A DNA stretch of 7,407 nucleotides from Bifidobacteriaceae bacterium (GTDB lineage: Bacteria; Actinomycetota; Actinomycetes; Actinomycetales; WQXJ01), in NCBI GenBank assembly GCA_031278665.1, contig JAITKC010000239.1:1-7407 (forward strand). Reading direction: 5' to 3'. The notes beneath the pieces are model-generated. The model did not search any database. It was not told the origin of the DNA and saw nothing but the letters and a program-made list of their open reading frames with translations. The translations under genes and the position numbers were made by a program. Shown here piece after piece: positions 1 through 6,015 of the stretch. Positions within the stretch are counted from its first letter, which is position 1. The number at the start of each line of letters is the position of its first letter.

Positions 1-1
1 G

Positions 2-325
2 CCCCAATACGAGACCGCCGAGTTCGGTCCGGCGCCGCTCGTCGACGCGGTCGCCACCCACGACCGCCAGTCCGGGCAGACCGCCATTTTCGCCGTCAAC
101 CGCTCCACCGCCGAGCCCGTCCGGCTGGAGGCGGAGGTGAGGAGTTTGCCCGGCGCCCGAATTGGGCGGGCCGTGGTTTTGTCGAATCCGGACCACGCCT
201 GGCGGGCCTCGGCGGCCAACAGCGATTCGGTCTCGCCAAGGCCTTTGGCGGCCACTTTGGACGATGCCGTGGTGCGGGCCGCGCTGCCGCCGCTGAGCTG
301 GTCGATGATTCGCCTGACGGGCTGA
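2..325 (+). CDS. alpha-L-arabinofuranosidase (GH51 type), C-terminal fragment
   Basis: This is the last 107 codons of a gene that begins left of the window; the frame is open from base 2 to the TGA at 323-325. The translation starts PQYETAEFGPAPLVDAVAT and carries AIFAVNRS and, at the end, LPPLSWSMIRL. Together these match the C-terminal beta-sandwich domain of GH51 alpha-L-arabinofuranosidases, whose last residues are typically a 'lp..SwnvirL' strand. Family members release terminal arabinofuranose from arabinan and arabinoxylan side chains, usually in the cytoplasm acting on short oligosaccharides. The catalytic glutamates lie upstream of the window and cannot be checked. The next gene follows on the same strand after 26 bases and could be co-transcribed, although no functional link is obvious. 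The family call is fairly firm; substrate specificity cannot be judged from this piece. Confidence 0.8.
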   Translation, partial: PQYETAEFGPAPLVDAVATHDRQSGQTAIFAVNRSTAEPVRLEAEVRSLPGARIGRAVVLSNPDHAWRASAANSDSVSPRPLAATLDDAVVRAALPPLSWSMIRLTG

Positions 326-351
326 GGGGCCGCGGCGGCGCCTGTCGTAAT

Positions 352-885
352 ATGGCCAGTCTGACAGCTATTGCGATCTTGGTGGCGGCGAGTCTTGGCG
401 TTGGCTTCGCCTCCGCTTTCGTCCCCTGGATCAACGCCGAGTTGCTCACCTTGGCGGCGGTGGCGGCCGCGACCACCAGCTTGGCCGGCGCGGTCGGCGC
501 GGTGGTGGCGGTGACAGTTGGCCAGACCACCGGCAAGGTCGTCGTCTATGAGGCGGCCCGCGCCGGCCGGCGCTGGACCGAGCGGCGGGCGGACGAGCCG
601 TCCAAGCGGCCGGCCGAGCCCGGGGAACGGCGCCGGCGCTGGCGGGCCTTCAAAGCCTGGGTCAAGCGCTGGTCTGATCGCGGGCTGGCGCTGATGAACA
701 CCCGCGGGCGCCGCCTTGGCGTCGTGGCCGTGTCGGCCACAGTCGGCTTCCCGCCGCTGTTGATCACCACCGTCGCCGCCGGGGCGGTCAAGATGCATCG
801 CCTCGACTTCGTCGCCGTGACCCTGGTCGGGCGCCTGCTGCGCTTCGCCGCGGTGGCCTGGCCAGCCCTGGCGCTGCGCTTCTAG
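352..885 (+). CDS. small SNARE-associated/VTT-like (YqaA/DedA-type) membrane protein
   Basis: This 177-residue protein has hydrophobic segments at about residues 3-23, 31-58, 122-146 and 152-175, split by a very basic, Arg/Lys-rich cytoplasmic loop (about 68-120). Features typical of the YqaA branch of the VTT/SNARE-associated group are an acidic residue after the first membrane segment (PWINAE, E30), GQTTGK (57-61), a re-entrant-like GFPP (132-135) and the late arginines R161 and R164. Some family members move or flip lipids such as undecaprenyl phosphate; no specific role can be given here. The ATG at 352 has no convincing Shine-Dalgarno sequence and TAATAT overlaps it, so a leaderless transcript or an internal TTG/GTG start (379/382) is possible. 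It lies 26 bases after the arabinofuranosidase gene and converges on the minus-strand operon. The membrane-protein nature is solid; the family call is moderate. Confidence 0.65.
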   Translation: MASLTAIAILVAASLGVGFASAFVPWINAELLTLAAVAAATTSLAGAVGAVVAVTVGQTTGKVVVYEAARAGRRWTERRADEPSKRPAEPGERRRRWRAFKAWVKRWSDRGLALMNTRGRRLGVVAVSATVGFPPLLITTVAAGAVKMHRLDFVAVTLVGRLLRFAAVAWPALALRF

Positions 886-901
886 CCCGCCCCAACCCCA
901 C

Positions 902-930
902 CCGAACGCGAGGCCCGGCCCCGCGTTCGG
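902..930. terminator. GC-rich hairpin between convergent genes, likely bidirectional terminator
   Basis: A perfect 9-bp inverted repeat (CCGAACGCG at 902-910 with CGCGTTCGG at 922-930) encloses an 11-base loop. Inside that loop a further 3 bp (GGC/GCC, 912-914 with 918-920) can pair after a single A-C mismatch. It lies in the 54-base gap between the stop at 885 and the minus-strand stop at 942. No U-tract follows on either strand, as is common for high-GC actinobacterial terminators. The position and strength of the stem support a shared terminator; function is inferred. Confidence 0.7.
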
Positions 931-939
931 CTCGCCGGG

Positions 940-2247
940 TTAGCCGGAGACTGTGCCGGAGTTGGGGGCGGGGGAGCGCAGGCGCGAGTAGAAGCCGAGG
1001 TCGACTGTGCGGCCGGTGACGCGGCCGGTGTATTGGACGGGGGCGGCGTCGTGGTCGTGGCCGGACTCGACGGCGGCGATTATCGCGGCCATGAACTCGC
1101 CGATTATCGGGCCGTTCTTGAACTGGTTGCCGGAGGTGCCGATGGCGACGAAAAAGCCGGGGGCATCGGTCTTGTCGTAGATCGGGGTCCAGTCGGTGGC
1201 GACGTCGTAGACCCCGACAACGCCGGCCGGGCGGGGCGGAATCGCCAAACCGGGCAGGCGCCGCCCGGCCCGGGTGACCTGTTTGTCGAATAGTTCGGCG
1301 GTGCGGTTCAGATTCACCAGGTCGACCGGTCCGTCGACCCATTCGAGCGCGTCGCATTCCGGTTCGGTGCCGCCGACCAGCAAAGACCCGGACGGCTCCG
1401 GGCGCAGATAGTAGCCGAGGTCCTGATCGGCGACGCAGGGGCCGATAGACCCGGCCGGATTGAACCCGGGCGGGGCCGCCACGGCGTGGACCTCCTGGCG
1501 CAACGGCCGGGTGGCGATGGCGAACTCGGCCCCGACTCCGGCCATGGCGTTGACTTCGGGCGACCACGGCCCGGCGGCGTTGACCACGACCGGGGCCTGA
1601 AGGCACTGGCCGGTGTCGAGCCCGACCCGCCAACCCGACCGGCCAAGCCGGGCGATCTGCGTCACGGCCGCGCGGTAGCAGGCGCGCGCCCCCGCCCGGC
1701 GGGCCGCGTTGGCGAAGTTCTCGCAGGCCAGTCTGGGGTCGTCGATGAATCCGGCCTGGGGCGTGTAGACGGCGCCGACCCGCCCGTCCGGCTCGTCCCA
1801 GAAGGCCTCCGAGTCGATCGGTTTGGGCGGGTGGAACCGGCCGGCGTCGATCCCGGCGATCCGCCGCTCTAGTTCGTCGGCGTCCCATTCCTCATAGTCG
1901 ATTCCGATGTCGTCGAAATGGGCGCGCAGCACGGAACGCGGAAAAGCCGGGCAGTCGACCATGATCTTGCCGTTGCGGTGGAACCGGGCGAGCCCTTCGT
2001 CTTCGCCGGCGCCGAGATAGGATCGCAGGTCAGCCCACATATGCGAGGCTTCCCAGGCGACGATCACCGAAGTCGGCAAAGTGTATTCGAAGCGGATCAC
2101 GCCCGATGACGCGCTTGAGGACCCGTAGCCGGGTCCGGCCGCCTTGTCCACCAGGGTCACCCGCCGCCCGGTTTTGGCCAGTTGGTAGGCGGTCGAGGCG
2201 CCGACTATGCCGGCGCCGATCACAATCGCGTCGCTGGTCGGCGCCAT
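940..2247 (-). CDS. FAD-dependent oxidoreductase, DAO superfamily (probable ETF-linked N-methyl amine/amino-acid dehydrogenase)
   Basis: The 435-residue protein opens with a Rossmann FAD-binding motif, VIGAGIVG (GxGxxG at 11-16) with acidic D34 at the end of the second strand. It continues with SSSASSGVIRF (43-53), VVNAAGPWS (221-229) and a C-terminal FAD segment, VAIGTSGNQFKN (367-378). This is the sarcosine oxidase beta/dimethylglycine dehydrogenase/glycine oxidase fold (DAO superfamily). It lacks the C-terminal folate-binding GcvT domain of the larger dimethylglycine and sarcosine dehydrogenases, and shows no recognisable covalent-flavin histidine near the N-terminus. Lying last in the operon after etfBA, it most likely passes electrons to that ETF rather than to oxygen. 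The substrate is unknown: an N-methylated amine or amino acid is favoured by context, and another amino acid or 2-hydroxyacid is possible. ATG 2247 was chosen; GTG 2262 gives five more residues and a GTGA overlap with the etfA stop. Neither start has a clear ribosome binding site, so coupled translation is likely. Confidence 0.85.
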   Translation of the reverse strand: MAPTSDAIVIGAGIVGASTAYQLAKTGRRVTLVDKAAGPGYGSSSASSGVIRFEYTLPTSVIVAWEASHMWADLRSYLGAGEDEGLARFHRNGKIMVDCPAFPRSVLRAHFDDIGIDYEEWDADELERRIAGIDAGRFHPPKPIDSEAFWDEPDGRVGAVYTPQAGFIDDPRLACENFANAARRAGARACYRAAVTQIARLGRSGWRVGLDTGQCLQAPVVVNAAGPWSPEVNAMAGVGAEFAIATRPLRQEVHAVAAPPGFNPAGSIGPCVADQDLGYYLRPEPSGSLLVGGTEPECDALEWVDGPVDLVNLNRTAELFDKQVTRAGRRLPGLAIPPRPAGVVGVYDVATDWTPIYDKTDAPGFFVAIGTSGNQFKNGPIIGEFMAAIIAAVESGHDHDAAPVQYTGRVTGRTVDLGFYSRLRSPAPNSGTVSG

Positions 2248-2258
2248 GGCGTCGGCGT

Positions 2259-3122
2259 TCACAGCGCCCGGACGGCGGCCGCCGCCGCCGGTAGGACTTC
2301 GCCCAGGTCGCCGACTATTCCGAGGTCGGCGATCTCGAAGATCGGCGCCTCGGGGTCCTCGTTGACGGCCACGATCAGCCCCGCCCCGCGCATTCCGGCC
2401 TGGTGTTGGATGGCGCCGGAGATGCCGGCCGCCACGTAGAGCCGCGGGCTGACGGTTTTGCCGGTCTGGCCGACCTGCAGCGACGGGTCGACCCAACCGG
2501 CGTCGACGGCCGCCCGCGAGGCGCCGACGGCCGCGCCCAAGGCGTCGGCCAACTGCTCGACCGGTCCGAGGTCGCCGCCGGTGCCCCGGCCGGCCGAGAC
2601 GATGATTTCGGCGCTCAGCAGGTCGGGGCGGCCGCCCGAGGCCGCCCGCGGCGTCAGGCCGAGGACGGCGACCCGGTCCTCGCCCGCCGCTGCGGCGGGC
2701 GGCGCCAGTTCGACCACTTCGGCCGGTTCGGCCAGCGGCGGCGCCTCGAGTCCGGGCTGGACGGTGAAGATCGCCAGGCCGCCGGTGACGCGGGCGCGCG
2801 AAAACGCCGTGCCCGCCATAATCGGTTTGGTCGCGGTCAGGTCGGGGTCGATGGCGACGACGTCCGTGATCGCGGCCGCGCCGAGGCGCAGCGCCAGCAG
2901 GGCGGCGACTTCGGCCCCGAACAGCCCTTGCGGCAGCAGCACGGCGGCGGCGTCGCGTTCAACCGCCAGGGTCGCCAGGGCGGCGGCGACCGTTCCGGGC
3001 CGGGCGGCCAACTCGGGGCCGCCGGCCAGGCGCACGCCGACCGGCCGGCCGATGGCGCCGGCGAAGGCCAGCCGTTCGGCCTCGCGCGCCGGATCGTCGA
3101 GCAGGGTCAAAATGTCGGACAT
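2259..3122 (-). CDS. etfA: electron transfer flavoprotein subunit alpha
   Basis: EtfA carries the FAD of the ETF heterodimer and shuttles electrons from flavin dehydrogenases to a membrane quinone reductase. The C-terminal FAD domain is clear: GASRAAVDAGW (200-210), QVGQTGKTVSPRLYVAAGIS (216-235) and IQHQAG (239-244) leading to VAVN (251-254) follow the family signature LY[V][A]xGISGxIQHxxG...IxAVN. The N-terminal half (about 1-135) is recognisable but weak, for example VLLPQGLFGAEVAALLALRL and ITDVVAID. With 287 residues it is somewhat shorter than many EtfA proteins (about 310-320). A Pro/Ala linker (141-148) joins the halves. ATG 3122 is preceded, 7 bases away, by GAGGGG, which overlaps the etfB stop codon. 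The partner etfB lies directly upstream and the DAO dehydrogenase directly downstream, which suggests an ETF dedicated to this pathway rather than the general fatty-acid ETF. Confidence 0.95.
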   Translation of the reverse strand: MSDILTLLDDPAREAERLAFAGAIGRPVGVRLAGGPELAARPGTVAAALATLAVERDAAAVLLPQGLFGAEVAALLALRLGAAAITDVVAIDPDLTATKPIMAGTAFSRARVTGGLAIFTVQPGLEAPPLAEPAEVVELAPPAAAAGEDRVAVLGLTPRAASGGRPDLLSAEIIVSAGRGTGGDLGPVEQLADALGAAVGASRAAVDAGWVDPSLQVGQTGKTVSPRLYVAAGISGAIQHQAGMRGAGLIVAVNEDPEAPIFEIADLGIVGDLGEVLPAAAAAVRAL

Positions 3123-3129
3123 CGGTCAT

Positions 3130-3135
3130 CCCCTC
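3130..3135 (-). promoter_or_regulatory. ribosome binding site of etfA, embedded in the etfB stop
   Basis: On the minus strand GAGGGG lies 7 bases before ATG 3122 and shares its first bases with the TGA stop of etfB (TGAGGGG). The arrangement suits ribosomes finishing etfB and reinitiating at etfA, keeping the two ETF subunits in balance. It also rules against the out-of-frame ATG at 3129. Confidence 0.75.
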
Positions 3136-3913
3136 AGATCAGAGCGTTGGCTTGGAGCAGGGCGACGAAGGCCGCCACCACGTCGTCGGATTCGGAGTCG
3201 AGTATTTGGCCGCCGGCCCGGGCCGGCGCCGGGGTGATCGAGGCGACTTCGACTTTGGCGCCGCCGGCGCCGACAGCGGCCGGGTCCACCCCGATGTCGG
3301 CCAGGTCGAGTGACTCGACGGGCTTCTTGCGGGCCAGCATCACGGCCTTGGCCGAGGGATAGGCCGGCTCGCCGGTTTTGTCGTTGACCGAGACCAGGGC
3401 CGGCAGCGGCGCCGCGAGCTGGAGCGACCAGGCGTCGAGGTCGCGGCGGATCTCAACCGCGCCGTCTTGGACCGTCAAGCTGGCCGCGCCGGTCAATGCG
3501 GGAATCTGGAGCCGGGCGGCCAGCTGGACGGGGATCAGGGAGGTGGTGGCGTCGGCCGAGCCGGCGCCGCAGAGGATCAGGTCCGCGCCGCCGAGCCGGC
3601 GGATGGCGGCGGCCAGAATCAGCGCCGTGGCGAGCGCGTCGGAGCCCTCGACGGCCGCGTCGCAGACGTGGACGCCGGAGTCGGCCCCCATCTGGAGCGC
3701 CCGCCGGACCGCCTCTTCGGCTTCGTCCGGTCCGAGGGTCAGGGCCACGACTTCGGCGCCGAACTGCTCGGCCAGGCGCCGGGCCTGTTCCAAAGGGTAT
3801 TCGTCGAGCTGGTTGAGCAAGCCGTCGCCGCCGCGGTCGAGCCGCCGGGCGGAGTTGAACTGGTAACCGGCCTCGATGTCCGGCACGTATTTGACCAGGA
3901 CGATTATTTTCAC
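3134..3913 (-). CDS. etfB: electron transfer flavoprotein subunit beta
   Basis: EtfB is the second subunit of the ETF heterodimer; in ordinary ETFs it holds structural AMP, in bifurcating ones a second FAD. The 259-residue protein begins MKIIVLVKYVPD, the classic EtfB start. It contains NQLDEYPLEQA (34-44), TLGPDEAEEAVRRALQMGAD (59-78), the nucleotide-loop region LCGAGSADATTSLIPVQLAA (114-133) and NDKTGEPAYPSAKAVMLARK (177-196), the last resembling actinobacterial EtfB. The nucleotide loop is unusual: TTSLIP stands where many homologues have a TGQV-like stretch. GTG 3913 is chosen because AAGGAG lies 5 bases upstream and the protein start matches the family; the frame stays open far upstream, but that stretch is the out-of-frame shadow of the preceding gene. 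GTGA overlaps the stop of the iron-sulfur gene, indicating translational coupling. Confidence 0.95.
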   Translation of the reverse strand: MKIIVLVKYVPDIEAGYQFNSARRLDRGGDGLLNQLDEYPLEQARRLAEQFGAEVVALTLGPDEAEEAVRRALQMGADSGVHVCDAAVEGSDALATALILAAAIRRLGGADLILCGAGSADATTSLIPVQLAARLQIPALTGAASLTVQDGAVEIRRDLDAWSLQLAAPLPALVSVNDKTGEPAYPSAKAVMLARKKPVESLDLADIGVDPAAVGAGGAKVEVASITPAPARAGGQILDSESDDVVAAFVALLQANALI

Positions 3914-6009
3914 TGCGACTCCTTGGTGATTTGTCTTCCAGTTGTTTCGCGGGTCGCCTCCCAGAGCAGTTGGGCGACGTCGCGGACGGGCGTGGCGGCG
4001 CCGGCGGCGGCGGCCGCGTCGGCCATCATGACATTGCAGAACGGGCAGGCGGTGGCCAGCGCGGCGGCCCCGGTGGCGGCGGCCTGGGCGAAACGCCGGG
4101 AGTTTATCCTGGGGCCGGCCTCCTCCATCCACATTCGCCCGCCGCCGGCGCCGCAACAGTTCGCCTTTCGCCCGCTGGGCCGCATCTCGACCAGTTTCAG
4201 CCCGGGGATTGACTCCAGCACCTGACGCGGAGCCGCCACCTGGTTGTTGTGCCGCGCCAGATAACAGGGATCTTGGTAGGCGACGGCGCCGACGGCGCCG
4301 TCGGCGGATTCGGCCGGGCGCAGTTTGCCGTCGGCGATCAGCCGGGCCAGCAATTCGGTGTGGTGGACCACCTGGTAGCGCCCGCCGAACGGGCCGTATT
4401 CGTTGGCCAGGGTGTTCAGGCAGTGGGCGCAGGTGACGACGATTTTGGTGGCCTCGGCCCGGTTCAGAGTCTCGACGTTGGCGCCGGCCAGGGAGGCGAA
4501 CAAGGACTCGTCGCCGCCGCGGCGGGCCGGGTCGCCGGTGCAGCACTCGTCGGCGCCGAGGACCGCGAAACTGACCCCGGCGCGGTTCAGCAATTCGGCC
4601 AGGGCCCGGGCGGTGGCCTGGCCGCGCTCGTCGAAGGCTCCGGCGCAGCCGACCCAATAGAGGTATTCGACTTCGGCCAGCGACTCGACGTCGCGGCCCA
4701 GCACCGGGACGGCGAAACTGAGCCCCTTGGTCCAGGCGAGCCGTTTGCCGGCCAGCATCCCCCAGGGGTTCTTCCGCCGCTCCAGGTTGCGGAAGGCGCC
4801 GGCCAGGGTGGCCGGGAACTCGCCGGCGACCAGCACTTGGTGGCGGCGCAACTCGACCACCTGGTCGACTTGCTCGAGTCCGACGGGACAGGCGTCGACG
4901 CAGGCCCCGCAGGTGGTGCAGGCCCACAGCGCTTCCGGCGCGACAGCCCACGGCGACTCGCCCCCGACCAGCGCCAGCGGTTCCGGCTCGGACCCGAAGA
5001 CGTGATCTCTCAGCGCGCCGACCAGCAGTTTAGGGCTGAGCGGCTGTCCGGCCGCCCAGGCCGGGCAGACTTCTTGGCAGCGGCCGCACTCGGTGCAGGT
5101 GGCGAGCGCCAAGCGGTCGCGCCAGGTCAGGTCGGCGACCCGGCCGGCGCCGAGTCTTTCGAAGACGGACTCGTCCAACTCCGGGTCCTCCAAGTCGACC
5201 GCCCGGCCGTCGACGGTCAGACCCGGCAGCGGCCCCAGCGCCGGCGAGCCGTCGGCGTTGCGTCCGGTCCACAGGTTCGGGAAGGCCCAGAAGCGGTGCC
5301 AGGCCACGCCCATCGTCGGAGTCAGCCCGACCACCACCATCCAGGCGTAGCTGACCAGTATTTTGGCCAACGCGAGGGCTGAAATCCAAAGTCCGACGGC
5401 GGCATCGGACATCGCCGGCGGGTAAAGCCGGCCGATCCAAGCGGTCGAGGCGAAACGGGACGCCTCGTCCGCCCCGGCGCCGATCGACTCCAAGCCGCGC
5501 AGCCAGAGAACCAGGATCACAACCGCCGCGATAGTCGCCTCGACGTAGCGGGCGCGCCACTGGTGCGAGCCGAAGAAACGCGAGGCGCGGCCGAGCGAGC
5601 GGCGCGAGGCGCGCAACCGGACGGCGATCAGAACAGTTATGCCGCCCAGTCCGGCCCAGGCGAAGAACTCGGTCAACCAGCCCCAAGGCGCCCACCGGCC
5701 GATCAGCGGCAACCCGAAACGCCAGTCGAATAACTGGCCGGTGGCCTCCGCCAGGGTCGCCACCAGCACCAGGAAGGAGAACATGGTCAACCAGTGGGCC
5801 GCCGCCACGACCGGTTTGCGGGCCAGGCGGCGGTGTAACAGGAATTCGCGCGCCATGGCGGCGGTGCGCCGCCAGGGGTGGTCGCGGCGCGAACCGGCCG
5901 GCTCCGGGGCGCCGGCCGCCAGCCGGCGGGCGAACAACCCCACCCGCCAGACCAGCGCCGTCCAGCCGACGGCCGTGGCGACCAGGCCGGCGACGGCGAA
6001 TCCGGTCAT
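3910..6009 (-). CDS. membrane-anchored iron-sulfur ETF:quinone reductase-like protein (DgcB/EtfD type, 2x[4Fe-4S] + 2xCCG)
   Basis: The 699-residue protein has three parts. The N-terminus resembles the nitrate-reductase gamma subunit, with about five membrane helices (2-23, 68-90, 110-131, 157-173, 203-230) and histidines at H59, H72, H149 and H238, some of which could ligate heme b. Next come two ferredoxin motifs, C305-C308-C311-C315-P and C364-C367-C370-C374-P. Last are two CCG domains: C455, C489-C490, C527, C530, and C582, C618-C619-G, C655, C658; all ligand positions are intact. This layout is shared by DgcB of dimethylglycine catabolism and by mycobacterial EtfD (Rv0338c), which accepts electrons from ETF and reduces menaquinone, and by related GlcF/HdrD-like proteins. 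Placed immediately before etfBA, it most likely re-oxidises that ETF at the inner face of the membrane. ATG 6009 lies 6 bases after the preceding stop; its ribosome binding site is weak. The ETF partnership is inferred from context. Confidence 0.9.
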   Translation of the reverse strand: MTGFAVAGLVATAVGWTALVWRVGLFARRLAAGAPEPAGSRRDHPWRRTAAMAREFLLHRRLARKPVVAAAHWLTMFSFLVLVATLAEATGQLFDWRFGLPLIGRWAPWGWLTEFFAWAGLGGITVLIAVRLRASRRSLGRASRFFGSHQWRARYVEATIAAVVILVLWLRGLESIGAGADEASRFASTAWIGRLYPPAMSDAAVGLWISALALAKILVSYAWMVVVGLTPTMGVAWHRFWAFPNLWTGRNADGSPALGPLPGLTVDGRAVDLEDPELDESVFERLGAGRVADLTWRDRLALATCTECGRCQEVCPAWAAGQPLSPKLLVGALRDHVFGSEPEPLALVGGESPWAVAPEALWACTTCGACVDACPVGLEQVDQVVELRRHQVLVAGEFPATLAGAFRNLERRKNPWGMLAGKRLAWTKGLSFAVPVLGRDVESLAEVEYLYWVGCAGAFDERGQATARALAELLNRAGVSFAVLGADECCTGDPARRGGDESLFASLAGANVETLNRAEATKIVVTCAHCLNTLANEYGPFGGRYQVVHHTELLARLIADGKLRPAESADGAVGAVAYQDPCYLARHNNQVAAPRQVLESIPGLKLVEMRPSGRKANCCGAGGGRMWMEEAGPRINSRRFAQAAATGAAALATACPFCNVMMADAAAAAGAATPVRDVAQLLWEATRETTGRQITKESQ
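3919..3924 (-). promoter_or_regulatory. ribosome binding site of etfB
   Basis: A strong AAGGAG lies on the minus strand 5 bases before the GTG start at 3913. It is made by the Lys-Glu codons AAG GAG near the very end of the upstream iron-sulfur gene. It settles the etfB start and is the best Shine-Dalgarno sequence in the operon. Confidence 0.85.
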
Positions 6010-6015
6010 CTGGTC

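Noticed and set aside
560..573. 14-bp GC-only palindrome in the membrane-protein gene
   Set aside because: Short, made of GCC/GGC codon runs encoding an Ala-Gly-Arg stretch in a basic loop; expected by chance in sequence of this composition.
788..1888. Second long minus-strand frame of about 366 codons overlapping the DAO gene and the end of the membrane-protein gene
   Set aside because: It is Arg/Gly/Pro-rich, has no domain, and would read through the convergent terminator; a frame shadow of the DAO gene.
2263..2496. Upstream extension of the DAO oxidoreductase frame
   Set aside because: It overlaps the conserved 3' end of etfA and encodes low-complexity Gly/Arg sequence before the FAD motif. 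The start at 2247 or 2262 fits the family.
2403..3362. Long plus-strand open frame (about 319 codons) opposite etfA and etfB
   Set aside because: Its translation is Gly/Arg/Gln-rich with no recognisable domain, while the opposite strand encodes clear ETF subunits. Very GC-rich genes commonly leave such open antisense frames.
3914..4951. Upstream extension of the etfB frame to a far ATG, giving a 605-residue protein
   Set aside because: The extension is Arg-rich out-of-frame reading of the iron-sulfur gene. The GTG at 3913 has a strong ribosome binding site and gives a standard EtfB N-terminus.
4249..5382. Plus-strand open frame of about 377 codons opposite the iron-sulfur protein gene
   Set aside because: It is the antisense shadow of the ferredoxin and CCG region: composition is odd, no motif is visible, and the minus-strand frame has every cluster cysteine intact.
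2259..6009. Idea that EtfAB plus the Hdr-like CCG protein forms an electron-bifurcating complex
   Set aside because: No NAD(P)-linked partner, ferredoxin gene or clear bifurcating-ETF motif is visible, and the CCG protein has a membrane anchor typical of quinone reduction. Simple ETF-to-quinone transfer explains the genes better.
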